Positions 1-11,696 are shown, counted from the first letter of the stretch. The stretch is 64,000 nt of DNA from Streptomyces pilosus (GCF_014649835.1 NZ_BMTU01000001.1:868001-932000); one strand, 5' to 3'. Notes: generated by a model from the sequence alone, not told the origin. Made by a program: numbers and translations.

Positions 1-180
1 CGGCGGCGGAAGTACAGCGGCCGAGACCGTGATTACGTTACCAGCAGATGAGAGGGAAAATTTCTCACAGTTACCACAGAGAAACCTTCCAGCGGTCAAT
101 GAGCGACCACGCGCGGACCCCGGCGCGGTCCCCGCGTGATCGAACGTGATCAGCGGGTCGGCGGCGGGGCGCGGTCCGGC

Positions 181-210
181 GCGGGACACCGGTGTCTCCC
201 GGTGTCCCGC
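181..210 (-). terminator. Intrinsic terminator after the RNase E/G gene
   Basis: A perfect 12-bp stem (GCGGGACACCGG with CCGGTGTCCCGC) encloses a 6-nt loop, about 20 bp past the stop of the minus-strand RNase gene. There is no U-tract, as is usual in high-GC actinobacteria. Bases 1-180 hold no convincing gene. The A/T-richer stretch around 25-85 may be the promoter region of the next minus-strand gene beyond the window, but no promoter boxes can be fixed. Confidence 0.75.
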
Positions 211-230
211 GCCCGACCTGCCGTGACCGG

Positions 231-3200
231 TCAGTCCTCGGTGGTGGCCGTGACCGACGAGGACGGCTGCTGTTCCGCGGCCGCGGTCTTCTTCGACGCC
301 GCCTTCTTCGCGGTCGTCTTCTTGGCGGCGGCCGTCTTGGCGGCGGTCTTGGTGGCCGTCGCCTTCTTGGCCGTCGTCTTCTTGGCGGCGGTCTTCTTGG
401 CCGTCGCCGTCTTCTTGGTCGCGGCCTTCTTCGCCGTGGCCTTCTTGGCCGCCTTGCGGGCGGTCTTCTTGGCCGGTGCGGCCTCCGCCTCGCCGTCGGC
501 GGTCTCCGTGCTCGCGGCGGCGGGCTCCTCGGTGGGCGCCTGCTCGCCGGCGGGCACCTGCTCCTCGGCGGGGGCGGACGGGACCACCACGACGGCCGTG
601 TCCTCCGACGCGGTGGAGGTGCTCGGCTTGCGCACCGCGCGACGGCGCGGGCGGGCCGGGGCCTCGGGCTGCGCCGGGGCGGGCGCCTCGGCGGGAGCCT
701 CCTCGGCCGCCGGGGCCTCCTCCGTCCTCGCGGGCTCCGCGACCGTGACCACCGCGGCCTCCGCTCCCGCCGGGGAACCGGCCGGCGCGGACACCTTGCG
801 GGTGGCCCGGCGACGCGTGCGGGCCTTGGGCGCGGCCTCCTCGGGCACCACGGCGTCCTCGACGGCCGCGGGCTCGGCGAGCGCGTCGGCTGCCGACTCC
901 GGCTGCACCGGACGCGCGGCCTCCTCGGCGGCCGTCACGTCCTGGGCCGTCGGCACGGGCTCCCCGGCCGCGACGGGCTCCCCGGTCCGCTCGTCGGCGG
1001 CCTTCGGCGCCTGCGGTACCTCGGCGGTCCGGGCGGCCCGGTCGGTCTCCCGCTTCGGGGCTCCCGCGGGGGCGGACGCCCGCCGGCTCGCCCGGCGGCG
1101 CGTGCGGCCACGGGTGGCCGCGGCCTCCGCCTCGGCGGCGCTGCTGTACAGCTCCTCGTCCGGCGTGAACTCGGGGGCGGGGAGCGCGGCCGGCTCGGCG
1201 GCCCCGGCGGCGACCTCGGCCACCGACTCGGCCTCGGCCTCGGCTTCCTGCTCCGCCGTCCCGGCGATCTCGTGCTCGTGCGGTGCTTCCGCCGCGCCGG
1301 CCCGTGCGCGCTTCCTGCGCTTGCCGCCGCCGCCGGCGGCGGCCGGCTGGTCCAGGTGCACGAGGACACCGCGGCCGTTGCAGTGGACGCAGGTCTCCGA
1401 GAACGACTCCAGCAGGCCCTGGCCGACCCGCTTGCGGGTCATCTGCACCAGGCCCAGCGAGGTGACCTCGGCGACTTGGTGCTTCGTACGGTCGCGGCCC
1501 AGGCACTCCAGAAGGCGCCGCAGCACCAGGTCGCGGTTGGACTCCAGGACCATGTCGATGAAGTCGATGACGATGATGCCGCCGAGGTCGCGAAGCCGCA
1601 GCTGGCGCACGATCTCCTCGGCCGCCTCCAGGTTGTTCCTGGTGACCGTCTCCTCGAGGTTGCCGCCCTGACCGGTGAACTTGCCGGTGTTGACGTCGAC
1701 GACGACCATCGCCTCGGTCCGGTCGATCACCAGCGAACCGCCGCTGGGCAGCCAGACCTTGCGGTCGAGTGCCTTGGCGAGCTGCTCGTCGATCCGGTAC
1801 GTGGCGAAGACGTCGACCTCGCTGGTCCAGCGGGACAGCCGCCCGGCCAGGTCCGGCGCCACGTGCGACACGTACCCGTGGATGGTCTCCCACGCGTCGT
1901 CGCCGCTGACGACGACCTTGGAGAAGTCCTCGTTGAAGATGTCCCGCACGACCCGGACGGTCATGTCCGGCTCGCCGTACAGCAGCGTCGGGGCGTTGCC
2001 GCCGTTCTTGGACTTCTTCTTGATCTCCTCCCACTGCGCCTGGAGCCGCTCGACGTCGCGGCGCAGCTCGTCCTCGCTCGCGCCCTCGGCGGCGGTGCGC
2101 ACGATGACGCCCGCGTCCTCGGGGACGATCTTCTTGAGGATGGTCTTCAGCCGGGACCGCTCGGTGTCGGGCAGCTTGCGGCTGATGCCGGTCATCGAGC
2201 CCTCGGGGACGTACACGAGGTAGCGGCCCGGGAGGGAGACCTGGCTGGTGAGGCGGGCGCCCTTGTGGCCGATCGGGTCCTTGGTCACCTGGACCAGGAC
2301 CGACTGGCCGGACTTGAGCGCGGACTCGATGCGGCGCGGGCCGTGGCCCATGCCCAGCGCCTCGAAGTTGACCTCGCCGGCGTAGAGCACCGCGTTGCGG
2401 CCCTTGCCGATGTCGATGAAGGCGGCCTCCATCGACGGCAGCACGTTCTGCACCTTGCCGAGGTAGACGTTGCCGACGTACGAGGTGGCCTGCTCCTTGT
2501 TGACGTAGTGCTCGACGAGCACCCCGTCCTCCAGGACGCCGATCTGCGTGCGGTCGCCGTACTGGCGGACCACCATGACGCGCTCGACGGCCTCGCGGCG
2601 GGCCAGGAACTCGGCCTCGGTGATGATCGGCACGCGGCGGCGGCCCTGCTCGCGGCCCTCGCGGCGGCGCTGCTTCTTGGCCTCCAGACGGGTGGAGCCC
2701 TTGATGGACTGCACCTCGTCGGACGGCTCGCTCGCCTTGCGCGGCTCGCGCACCTTGACGACGGTCCGCTCGGGGTCGTCGGTGGTGGCGTCCGACTCGC
2801 CACCACTGTCACCGGCCCGGCGACGGCGGCGGCGACGGCGGCGGCTGCTGCTGGAACCGCCGGAGTCGTCGCGGTCCTCGCGGTCCTCGCGGTCCTCGGC
2901 GTCCTCCTCGGTCTGCTCGGCGGTGTCCTCGGCGTCCTGGGCGGCCTGTTCCGAGGCGATGCGCTCGGTGTCGGCGTCCTCGTCCCCGGGCTCGCCGCCC
3001 TCGACGTCGGAGTCGGCGGACTCACCGCGCCGGCGGCGGCGCCCGCCGCGGCGACGGCGGCGGCGCGCACCGGAGGACTCGCTGTCGTCCTGGTCGTCGG
3101 TGTCGGCGTGGTCGTCGGCCGGCTCGTCGGCCTCGTCCGCCTCGTCCTCGGCGTGGGTCGCGGCAGCGGCCTCGGCGGCCGGTGCGGCGGCCTCGGCCTC

Positions 3201-4463
3201 GTCGCCCGCGCCCCGGCGCCGGCGACGGCGGCGGGAGGCGGCGGGCTGCTCCTCGGCGAACTCCTCGGTCTCCTCCTCCGGCCCGTCGGGCGCGACGACC
3301 TCGGCCGCGGCCTCGGCGGCGGCCCGCTCGGGGGTCTGGAAGCGGGGTTCGGTGAACACCGGCGGCTGGAACACGGCGACGGCCGGGCGCGCGGGGCGGC
3401 GGGGCGAGCCCTCCGCCTCGTCGGAGCCGGCGGAGTCGGCGCCGCGGGCGGTGCGCGCGGGCTCGGCGAACCCGGCGGCGGCCTTGCGGACCGCGCGCCG
3501 GCGGCGGCGCGGGGCGGCGTCGTCGGCGGGGGCCTCGTCGGCCTGCGGGGTCCGCTCGGTGGGGGCGGGAGCCTGTTCCGGCTTCTCGTCCTCGGTCACC
3601 GGGGCCTCCTCGGCGGTCGGGGCGGCCTGTGCGGGCTCGTCCGCGTCGCCCTCCGCCGTCCCGGCGGTCACGGGGGCGCCGGCGGGCGCGGAGGCGCGGC
3701 GCGCGGCACGACGCCGGGTGCGGCGCGGGGCGGCGTCCTCGTCGGTGCCGTCGGTGCCGTCGGTTCCGGCCGGCTGGGCCTGCTCCGCCGGGGTCTGCGC
3801 CTGCTCGGCGCCGTCAGCGGTCACGTCCGCCTCGGCGGTCGCCGCCGGCGCGGCAGCGGTGCGCGTCGCACGGCGACGGGTCCGGCGCGGGGCGGCGTCT
3901 TCGGCGGCCTCGGCGGGCGCGGGGGCCTCCGCCGCTCCGGCGGTGGCGGTGGCCTCGGTGGCTTCCGGCGTCCCGGGGGCGTCCGGCGTCCCGGTGGCCT
4001 CGGGGCCGGCCGGCGGCGTGGTCACCGTGCGGGTGGCCCGGCGGCGGGTGCGCCGGGGGGCGGCGTCCTCCGGGGATTCCGCGGCGGCCACGGCCTCGGG
4101 GGCCGCGGTGGCCCGCTCCGCGGCGGGCGTCACCGGCACGACGGTCTCCGCGGCCTCGGCCGCGGCGGGTGCCCCGGCGGGCGCGGCGGCGCGGCGCACC
4201 GCACGGCGGCGCCGGGGGGCGGCGGCCTCCGGCTTCTCCTCGGTCGCGGTGCTGCCCGGCGTGTCCGCGAGCCCTGCGGGCCCGGGCGTGTCGGCGGACT
4301 CCGCGGCCGGTGCGGCCGTCGTGACGGTCTCGGCCGCCGTGGTGCCGGCCGTGGCGGCGGGCGGACCCGCCGGGCGGGACGCGGCACGCCGCCGCCTGGG
4401 CGGCAAGGTGTCGCTGGGGGTGTTCGGTTCGGAGCCCTCGGTGGGCTCGTTCGGTTCGAGCAT
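231..4463 (-). CDS. rne: Rne/Rng family ribonuclease (RNase E/G)
   Basis: Single-strand-specific endoribonuclease for mRNA decay and rRNA/tRNA processing, cytoplasmic. The 1410-aa product has its catalytic core roughly at residues 610-1035: an S1-like RNA-binding segment, the metal-binding aspartate motifs VVVDVNTG (about 918) and IVIDFIDM (about 961), and a Zn-link-like CVHC near 1023. Both flanks are low-complexity. The roughly 600-residue N-terminal part alternates acidic Glu/Asp runs with Arg-rich blocks, and the C-terminus ends in a Lys/Ala histone-like tail. A core with disordered arms on both sides is what I know of Streptomyces RNase ES. ATG start with the ORF open for its full length; codon position bias and motifs exclude the long antisense reading frames. 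Probably read alone, as a strong hairpin follows it. Confidence 0.96.
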   Translation of the reverse strand: MLEPNEPTEGSEPNTPSDTLPPRRRRAASRPAGPPAATAGTTAAETVTTAAPAAESADTPGPAGLADTPGSTATEEKPEAAAPRRRRAVRRAAAPAGAPAAAEAAETVVPVTPAAERATAAPEAVAAAESPEDAAPRRTRRRATRTVTTPPAGPEATGTPDAPGTPEATEATATAGAAEAPAPAEAAEDAAPRRTRRRATRTAAAPAATAEADVTADGAEQAQTPAEQAQPAGTDGTDGTDEDAAPRRTRRRAARRASAPAGAPVTAGTAEGDADEPAQAAPTAEEAPVTEDEKPEQAPAPTERTPQADEAPADDAAPRRRRRAVRKAAAGFAEPARTARGADSAGSDEAEGSPRRPARPAVAVFQPPVFTEPRFQTPERAAAEAAAEVVAPDGPEEETEEFAEEQPAASRRRRRRRGAGDEAEAAAPAAEAAAATHAEDEADEADEPADDHADTDDQDDSESSGARRRRRRGGRRRRRGESADSDVEGGEPGDEDADTERIASEQAAQDAEDTAEQTEEDAEDREDREDRDDSGGSSSSRRRRRRRRRAGDSGGESDATTDDPERTVVKVREPRKASEPSDEVQSIKGSTRLEAKKQRRREGREQGRRRVPIITEAEFLARREAVERVMVVRQYGDRTQIGVLEDGVLVEHYVNKEQATSYVGNVYLGKVQNVLPSMEAAFIDIGKGRNAVLYAGEVNFEALGMGHGPRRIESALKSGQSVLVQVTKDPIGHKGARLTSQVSLPGRYLVYVPEGSMTGISRKLPDTERSRLKTILKKIVPEDAGVIVRTAAEGASEDELRRDVERLQAQWEEIKKKSKNGGNAPTLLYGEPDMTVRVVRDIFNEDFSKVVVSGDDAWETIHGYVSHVAPDLAGRLSRWTSEVDVFATYRIDEQLAKALDRKVWLPSGGSLVIDRTEAMVVVDVNTGKFTGQGGNLEETVTRNNLEAAEEIVRQLRLRDLGGIIVIDFIDMVLESNRDLVLRRLLECLGRDRTKHQVAEVTSLGLVQMTRKRVGQGLLESFSETCVHCNGRGVLVHLDQPAAAGGGGKRRKRARAGAAEAPHEHEIAGTAEQEAEAEAESVAEVAAGAAEPAALPAPEFTPDEELYSSAAEAEAAATRGRTRRRASRRASAPAGAPKRETDRAARTAEVPQAPKAADERTGEPVAAGEPVPTAQDVTAAEEAARPVQPESAADALAEPAAVEDAVVPEEAAPKARTRRRATRKVSAPAGSPAGAEAAVVTVAEPARTEEAPAAEEAPAEAPAPAQPEAPARPRRRAVRKPSTSTASEDTAVVVVPSAPAEEQVPAGEQAPTEEPAAASTETADGEAEAAPAKKTARKAAKKATAKKAATKKTATAKKTAAKKTTAKKATATKTAAKTAAAKKTTAKKAASKKTAAAEQQPSSSVTATTED

Positions 4464-4726
4464 GCGGGCGTTTCTCCCGTCAGGCTCCCGGGCGCCGCAC
4501 CTGGTCCGGCGATGCCGGTGACGTCCGCGGCTCGCGCGGTGCGCGGTTGCCGCCGTCCGGGGCGCGGGCGCCGCTCGGGAGCTCTCTGTGTCCTGTCTCG
4601 CCGGTTCCGTACGCCGAATGCGTACGGCCTGGCGAAAGTCTTCTGGTCGGTGCGCTGCCCGACCCAGGTGGCTCCCGAGTTCGAGGGCGGCGCTTGTACG
4701 ACGTCCGTCCCTGCGCGGGACCTTCC

Positions 4727-5566
4727 CTACGCGGGCGCCGTCGCGGCGGCAGTGGCGCCGGCCGGATGCGGCTCGGTCGCTGCTGCCTCGCGGTCGGGCG
4801 CGAGCGGGTCGGTCACCGTGCCGGTCTCTTCATCGAACAGCCCCTGCGCCAGCCTGGTCACCGCTGCGGGGACCGGCGGCGCCAGGTCGGCCACGGCGCG
4901 GAGACCGGACAGGACGTCGTCGGGTCGTACGGCAGGCGTCACGTGCCGAACAACCAGCCGCAGTATCGCACAGGGCTGGTCGGTCGGCCTATCGGGCTGC
5001 GACGAGTGCGCATCGGCGCTCTCCAGGGCCACGACCGCGGAGCGGGCGTCGAAGGTGCGGATGCCGTTCTTGGTCCGGCGCTGGACCTCGACGGTCCCGG
5101 CCGCCTCGAAGACGTCCACCGCCCGGCGGGCGTCCTCGGGGCTCACACCGTCCAGCCGCAGCTCCCACACGGAGGCCGTGAGCCGGTCGGCGAGGCCGGA
5201 CGTGCGTGCCTCGACCGCTTCGACGATGTCGAGTCCGGCGGGCATCGACTCGTCGAGGAGGCCGCGCAGCCGCTCGGGGTCGCGCGGCTCGGTGAGCGCG
5301 ATCTCCAGGTACTCGGCCTCGCTGCCCGTGCCGGTGGGTGCGGCATTGGCGTACGACACCTTCGGGTGCGGCGTGAACCCCGCCGAGTACGCCATGGGCA
5401 CCTCGGCGCGGCGCAGCGCGCGCTCGAAGGCGCGCTGGAAGTCACGGTGACTGGTGAACCGGAGGCGGCCGCGCTTGGTGTAGCGCAGTCGGATGCGCTG
5501 CACCGCGGGTGCGGGCGGCGGGCCTTCGGGCTGTCGCTTGCCCAGTGGATCTTCTCCTCGTTGCAC
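4727..5566 (-). CDS. TIGR03936-type radical-SAM-linked protein (DUF2344)
   Basis: 279-aa protein with the signature N-terminus RIRLRYTKRGRLRFTSHRD and the segment AGFTPHPKVSYANAAPTGTG, typical of the small partner of B12-binding radical SAM proteins (TIGR03960). No function is established for the pair. The start used is GTG at 5566; no ATG lies nearby and conservation begins about 20 residues in, so the first residues are uncertain. In many genomes it adjoins or is fused to its radical SAM partner. Here the partner (9668-11632) is 4 kb away, on the same strand, with two plus-strand genes between. It is followed by the RNase E/G gene, a conserved neighbour. The C-terminal 30 residues are Ala/Thr-rich and probably disordered. 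Confidence 0.88.
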   Translation of the reverse strand: MQRGEDPLGKRQPEGPPPAPAVQRIRLRYTKRGRLRFTSHRDFQRAFERALRRAEVPMAYSAGFTPHPKVSYANAAPTGTGSEAEYLEIALTEPRDPERLRGLLDESMPAGLDIVEAVEARTSGLADRLTASVWELRLDGVSPEDARRAVDVFEAAGTVEVQRRTKNGIRTFDARSAVVALESADAHSSQPDRPTDQPCAILRLVVRHVTPAVRPDDVLSGLRAVADLAPPVPAAVTRLAQGLFDEETGTVTDPLAPDREAAATEPHPAGATAAATAPA

Positions 5567-6108
5567 GGAGACGCGGGGCGCGCCTCCCTATCCAGCGTAC
5601 GGCCGTACGACTACCCCGGTGTCCCGGTCCGGGAACGGGGGTCGTGGTCCTCTTCAGAGTACGTCCGAGCCGGGACGCCGGTTCCCGGCGGCCCGGGCTC
5701 CGTACCCGGCCCCCGCTGCCGGGAGCCGGGGCCGGGTCACCGGCCGGTGGGCCGGTGACCCGGCCTGCCCGGCTGCCCGGGGGGCCCTGCGGTGCGGCGT
5801 GGACCGCAGGGCCGGCCGGTGCGGCGTGGACCGCAAGATCCATACCGGGGCAGACGCCGGAGCGGCCCGCGCGGATGCCCCATGGAGCCACGGATGCCTC
5901 TCATCCGCCGAACGCCAGTCGAAGAAAAGGAAAGGAAGAGACTCGTACAAAACAATTGTCGGCACGGCCGTTCACTCATTCGCCGCGCATCCAAGTGACA
6001 CGGGGGCCGTTAGTCGCTGTATGAAGGCAAGCAGGTCAGGGCCGCTCCAACTCCACGTCGCAGAACTGCTGTTGACTGCTCCCGCCGGCCCGATGAATCA
6101 ATTCTGAG
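5567..6108. other. Gene-free 542-bp intergenic region with a long inverted repeat
   Basis: No reading frame here has convincing coding character. It holds a perfect 15-bp inverted repeat (5731-5745 with 5750-5764, arm GCCGGGTCACCGGCC) with a 4-nt loop, and an A/T-rich stretch at 5915-5965 containing the palindrome ACAATTGT. A possible vegetative promoter for the next plus-strand gene is TTGACT at 6072-6077 with a weak -10 near 6095. Confidence 0.6.
5731..5764. repeat. 15-bp perfect inverted repeat (hairpin)
   Basis: Arms GCCGGGTCACCGGCC (5731-5745) and its exact complement (5750-5764) flank GGTG. It lies between the divergent genes at 5566 and 6109, so it cannot terminate either of them. It may act as a cruciform or protein-binding site, or mark the end of an untranslated RNA. 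Function unknown. Confidence 0.8.
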
Positions 6109-6960
6109 ATGAATGAAGAACGTTACGACCCTCTCTGGTACGGCACCGACATCCCGGACCAGTACAACGAGGCGGGCACCGGACGGCACCGGGCCGGAGC
6201 CGTCCACGCGGAGTCCGTGGAGCCGGCCGTCCCTCCCTGGAACCCGGCGGCGGACCCCGCCGTCCCGCCCTGGGACCCGGCGATGGACCCCGCCGTCCCG
6301 CCCTGGGACCCGGCCGAGGAACTCGCCTACCTGCTCCAGGAGGCCCGCGGCGAGGAGTACGGCAGAACCGTGCCGCCTCCGCGCGAGGCCCCCCCGGTCA
6401 CCGCGCCCCCCTCGGGCAGCCCCCTGGGCAACCTCCACGAGATCACGGCCGAACTGCCGCCCCTGCGCCCGCCGGTCCCGCGCGGCCACCGCAAGCCCCC
6501 GCGCAAACGCCCCGACGCACTGCGCGTCGCCAGCTACGTCATCGCCGCCATGGCAGCGGTCACCGTGTCGATGGTGAGCGTCTTCAGCGGCGTGGTCACC
6601 TACGAACCCCTGCTCCTGGTCACCACCGCGCACAGCAGCGGCGACTCCTCCGCCTGGTGGCCCATCCTGGTCTACGGCCCCTGGCTGGCGGGCTCCCTCT
6701 CCATCCTCCGCGCGGCACTCCACCAGCGGCGCGCCCTGCACTCCTGGTTCGTCGTCCTGCTCTTCTCCTCCGTCGCGGTCCTGCTCTGCGTGGCCGAGGC
6801 CCCCCGCACCCTCACCGACACGGCGGCTGCGGCCCTCCCGGGCGTGGCCGCCCTGGCCTGCTTCCAGCAACTGGTCCGCCAGATCACCCTCACCCGCCCG
6901 CCCCGCCGGACGGCCACCCCCCGCCACCGCGTCCGCCCGTACGGCCGAGAGGTCCCGTAA
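6109..6960 (+). CDS. DUF2637-like membrane protein with a Trp/Pro repeat
   Basis: 283 aa. Residues about 35-70 carry a three-copy repeat around PAVPPWDPA, followed by a Pro-rich cytoplasmic linker. From about residue 140 there are four hydrophobic segments with the pattern of DUF2637, the domain also found in conjugative-spread (Spd) proteins of Streptomyces plasmids. The C-terminus is basic. ATG start at 6109; there is no clear ribosome-binding site and a promoter-like TTGACT lies 32 bp upstream, so translation may be leaderless. It stands alone between a gene-free gap and a hairpin terminator. Role unknown; a chromosomal relative of plasmid spread proteins is inference from the fold pattern. 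Confidence 0.75.
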   Translation: MNEERYDPLWYGTDIPDQYNEAGTGRHRAGAVHAESVEPAVPPWNPAADPAVPPWDPAMDPAVPPWDPAEELAYLLQEARGEEYGRTVPPPREAPPVTAPPSGSPLGNLHEITAELPPLRPPVPRGHRKPPRKRPDALRVASYVIAAMAAVTVSMVSVFSGVVTYEPLLLVTTAHSSGDSSAWWPILVYGPWLAGSLSILRAALHQRRALHSWFVVLLFSSVAVLLCVAEAPRTLTDTAAAALPGVAALACFQQLVRQITLTRPPRRTATPRHRVRPYGREVP

Positions 6961-6983
6961 CCCGGCTCCCCCGAGCGCAAGGA

Positions 6984-7015
6984 GAGCGGCCCCCGCCAGG
7001 CGCGGAGGGCCGCTC
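6984..7015 (+). terminator. Hairpin terminator after the DUF2637-like gene
   Basis: GAGCGGCCC at 6984-6992 pairs with GGGCCGCTC at 7007-7015, 24 bp past the stop codon. The rest of the 342-bp gap up to the amidase gene (7016-7302) shows no gene; its last part should hold the amidase promoter, which I cannot resolve. Confidence 0.6.
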
Positions 7016-7302
7016 CCGGGCGCGTGCGGCCCGCTCGTACGGCCCCGCGCGCCGGCGGCTCCGCACGGCGCCGCGGCCGGTCCGTCCGCCGCTCGCCGCA
7101 CCGGACCGGCGCAGTGATCCCCGTCACCCGCGAGGGCCCGGTCCCCTTGTCCCGCACGGCCCGCACCGCGCCGCGCCCGTCCCCCTGACCTCGGCGTACA
7201 ACCTTCCCCGGGTCACGTGTGTCTCTCCTGTGCCGCCCGTGCGGGCGGCGGGCGTCCCCCTCCGCTCCTCCTCCTTACCGCAGAAGGACCTCGCGAGCTG
7301 AC

Positions 7303-9597
7303 ATGCGCACACCACGACACTTCTGGAAGACGTCCGCCGTCGTAGCGGCCGGTCTCTCCGGAGCCCTCGTCCTGCAGGCCGTCACGGGCCAGGACAGCCC
7401 CGGCTCCGCCGCCGGCGGCACACCCGGGCCCGTCAGCAGCAAGGCGGAGACCACCGCACTGCAGGTCTCCGGGGACGGCACCACCGCCTCCCTCGGCAAG
7501 CGGGACACCGCGCCCTTCAGCATGCTCGGTGTGACCTGGTCCGACCCCGCCGCCCGCGTCGGCGGCACGGTCGAGGTCCGCACCCGGGCCGCCGGCACCG
7601 GGAACTGGTCGCGATGGCTCACCCTGGACGGCGACAGCGGCCAGGGGGAGAACGGCGCCGCGCGCGGCGGCACCGAACCGGCCTGGGTGGGCCCCTCCGA
7701 CGGCGTCGAGGCGCGCGTCGACGGAAAGGACGCGGCCCCCCTGCCCCAGGGCCTGCGCCTGGACATGGTCGACCCCGGCAGCGGCGAGGTCACCGCGCTG
7801 GAGCCCGCCGCCTACACGGTCGACGAGACCGGCACACCCGAACCCACCCCCACCGAACCGGCCCCCGCCACCCCGACCGACCCGGGCACCGGCACCGAAC
7901 CCCAGCCGGACGTCACCGTCACCGGGACGCCCGCCTCCGGGACACCGGCCACGCCCACCCCCGCCGAGCCCACGGAACCCGAGCCCCCGGTGACCGAACC
8001 GTCGGACTCCGCCCCCTCCCCGCCCGCCGCCTCCCCCAGCCCCTCGGTGAGCGTCCCCGCCGCACCGCCGTCCACCGCACCCCGCCCGCCGGTCACCTCC
8101 CGCGCCACCTGGGGCGCCGACGAGTCGATCAGCCCGGAGGAACCGAGCTACCTGCCCGGCGAGAAGATCAAGGCGGTCGTGGTGCACCACACCGCCGAAT
8201 CCAACGACTACACCTGCGCACAGGGCCCGGCCGTGGTGCGCGGCATCTACGCCTACCACGTGAAGCAGCTCGGCTGGAAAGACCTGGGCTACAACTTCCT
8301 GGTCGACAAGTGCGGCACGGTCTACGAAGGCCGCAAGGGCGGCGTCGACCGGCCCGTGATGGGCGCCCACGCCTACGGCTTCAACAGCGAGACCACCGGC
8401 ATCTCCGTCCTGGGCACCTACACCTCCACCGCGCCCTCCACGGCCGCCATGACCTCCGTCGCCCGCATCGCCGCGTGGAAGCTCGGCCAGTACGGCGTCT
8501 CCCCCACCGGCACCGCCACCCTCACCGCGGGCGACAGCGGCCGCAGCTACACCGGCAGGACCTGGGCCAAGGGCGACCGGCTCACCCTGCCGGCGATCCA
8601 CGGCCACCGGGACGGCTACAACACCCAGTGCCCCGGTGACGCCTTCTACAACAAGCTCGCCACCGTCCGCACCTGGGCGGGCGGGCCGGTCTCCGGACTC
8701 ACCCTGAAGTCCGTCACCGGCGGCGGAACCTCCGGCACGACCACCTACACCAAGGCCGGCATCACCGTGAACTGGTCGGCCACCACCCCGGCCGCCCTCG
8801 TCGCGAAGTACGAACTCCTGGTCGACGGCAAGGCCGTGACCACCACCGCCGGCACCGCCACCTCCGCCAAGGCCACCCTGACCGCCGGCACCCACAAGGT
8901 CGCCGTCCGCGCCGTCCACCAGTCCGGCACCACGACCACCACGGCCGCCGCGACCGTCGTCGCCGAAACCACCGCCCCCACCTTCACCACCAAGCCGAAC
9001 CTGTCCCTGCGCACCGGCACCGTCAACACCGCCGCCGTCCCGCTCACCCTGAAGTGGAAGGCCACCGACGGCGCCGCGCTGAAGGAGGTCCGGCTCACCG
9101 CCCCGACCGCCAAGACCTACGGGCCGACGGTCACCGGCGCGAACCACACCGCCAGGTCCGGCGCCGCCACCACCTGGTCCCTGACCGCCCGCGACCAGGC
9201 GGGCAACACCGCCGGCGCCTCCGTCGCCGGCACCCCGGTGATCCTCCAGGAGAGCTCCGCCACCAGGTCCGGCACCTGGACGACCAAGTCCTCCACCAGC
9301 TACCTCGGCGGCAAGTCGTACAGCAGCTCCGCCAAGAACGCCTCACTGAGCTGGACCTTCACCGGCCGGTCCGTCGCCTGGATCGTCTCCCGCGCCGCCA
9401 CCTCCGGCCAGGCCCACATCTACGTGGACGGCACGAAGGCCGCCACCGTGGACCTGAAGTCGGCCACCACCAAGTACCGCGACGCGATCTGGACGAAGAC
9501 CTGGAGCAGCAGCGCCAGGCACACGATCAAGATCGTCGTGGTCGGCACCAGCGGCCGCCCGGCCGTCACCACCGACGGCATCGTCCACCTGAAGTAG
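7303..9597 (+). CDS. Secreted N-acetylmuramoyl-L-alanine amidase (PGRP/amidase_2 domain)
   Basis: 764-aa exported protein predicted to cut the MurNAc-L-Ala bond of peptidoglycan. Order: signal peptide 1-30 (RHFWK then a hydrophobic run); a beta-rich N-terminal region; a Pro/Thr linker about 180-260; a peptidoglycan-recognition/amidase domain about 262-445 (opening RATWGADES, zinc-type ligands in VVVHHTAESN, a later GHRDGY and the CPGD cysteine); and a C-terminal half of Ig-like beta repeats that may bind the wall. ATG at 7303 is chosen because it begins the signal peptide; the open frame extends 84 nt upstream without a signal-like sequence. It is monocistronic, ending at a long hairpin facing a convergent gene. 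Wall remodelling in growing hyphae is inferred. Confidence 0.9.
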   Translation: MRTPRHFWKTSAVVAAGLSGALVLQAVTGQDSPGSAAGGTPGPVSSKAETTALQVSGDGTTASLGKRDTAPFSMLGVTWSDPAARVGGTVEVRTRAAGTGNWSRWLTLDGDSGQGENGAARGGTEPAWVGPSDGVEARVDGKDAAPLPQGLRLDMVDPGSGEVTALEPAAYTVDETGTPEPTPTEPAPATPTDPGTGTEPQPDVTVTGTPASGTPATPTPAEPTEPEPPVTEPSDSAPSPPAASPSPSVSVPAAPPSTAPRPPVTSRATWGADESISPEEPSYLPGEKIKAVVVHHTAESNDYTCAQGPAVVRGIYAYHVKQLGWKDLGYNFLVDKCGTVYEGRKGGVDRPVMGAHAYGFNSETTGISVLGTYTSTAPSTAAMTSVARIAAWKLGQYGVSPTGTATLTAGDSGRSYTGRTWAKGDRLTLPAIHGHRDGYNTQCPGDAFYNKLATVRTWAGGPVSGLTLKSVTGGGTSGTTTYTKAGITVNWSATTPAALVAKYELLVDGKAVTTTAGTATSAKATLTAGTHKVAVRAVHQSGTTTTTAAATVVAETTAPTFTTKPNLSLRTGTVNTAAVPLTLKWKATDGAALKEVRLTAPTAKTYGPTVTGANHTARSGAATTWSLTARDQAGNTAGASVAGTPVILQESSATRSGTWTTKSSTSYLGGKSYSSSAKNASLSWTFTGRSVAWIVSRAATSGQAHIYVDGTKAATVDLKSATTKYRDAIWTKTWSSSARHTIKIVVVGTSGRPAVTTDGIVHLK

Positions 9598-9607
9598 CAC
9601 CCGGCAG

Positions 9608-9642
9608 CACTGAGCCCCCTCCGGACCGGAGGGGGCTCAGTG
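9608..9642. terminator. Bidirectional terminator between convergent genes
   Basis: A nearly uninterrupted palindrome (CACTGAGCCCCCTCCGG at 9608-9624 and its complement at 9626-9642) lies between the amidase stop (9597) and the radical SAM stop (9668). Its symmetry suits termination in both directions. Confidence 0.9.
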
Positions 9643-9667
9643 GTCGCCGGAGGCGCTTGCGGCCGGC

Positions 9668-11632
<1,965 letters not shown>

Positions 11633-11696
11633 CTCGCGAACCTTTGTGTGCTGAGTGGGGTGACCATTCAGCGTAACGCGGCCGGAGGGGTACTCC

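Noticed and set aside
192..5450. A 1752-aa open frame on the plus strand across the RNase E gene
   Set aside because: It is antisense to a gene with clear catalytic motifs. Its Gly/Arg/Leu composition is that of a GC-rich shadow frame.
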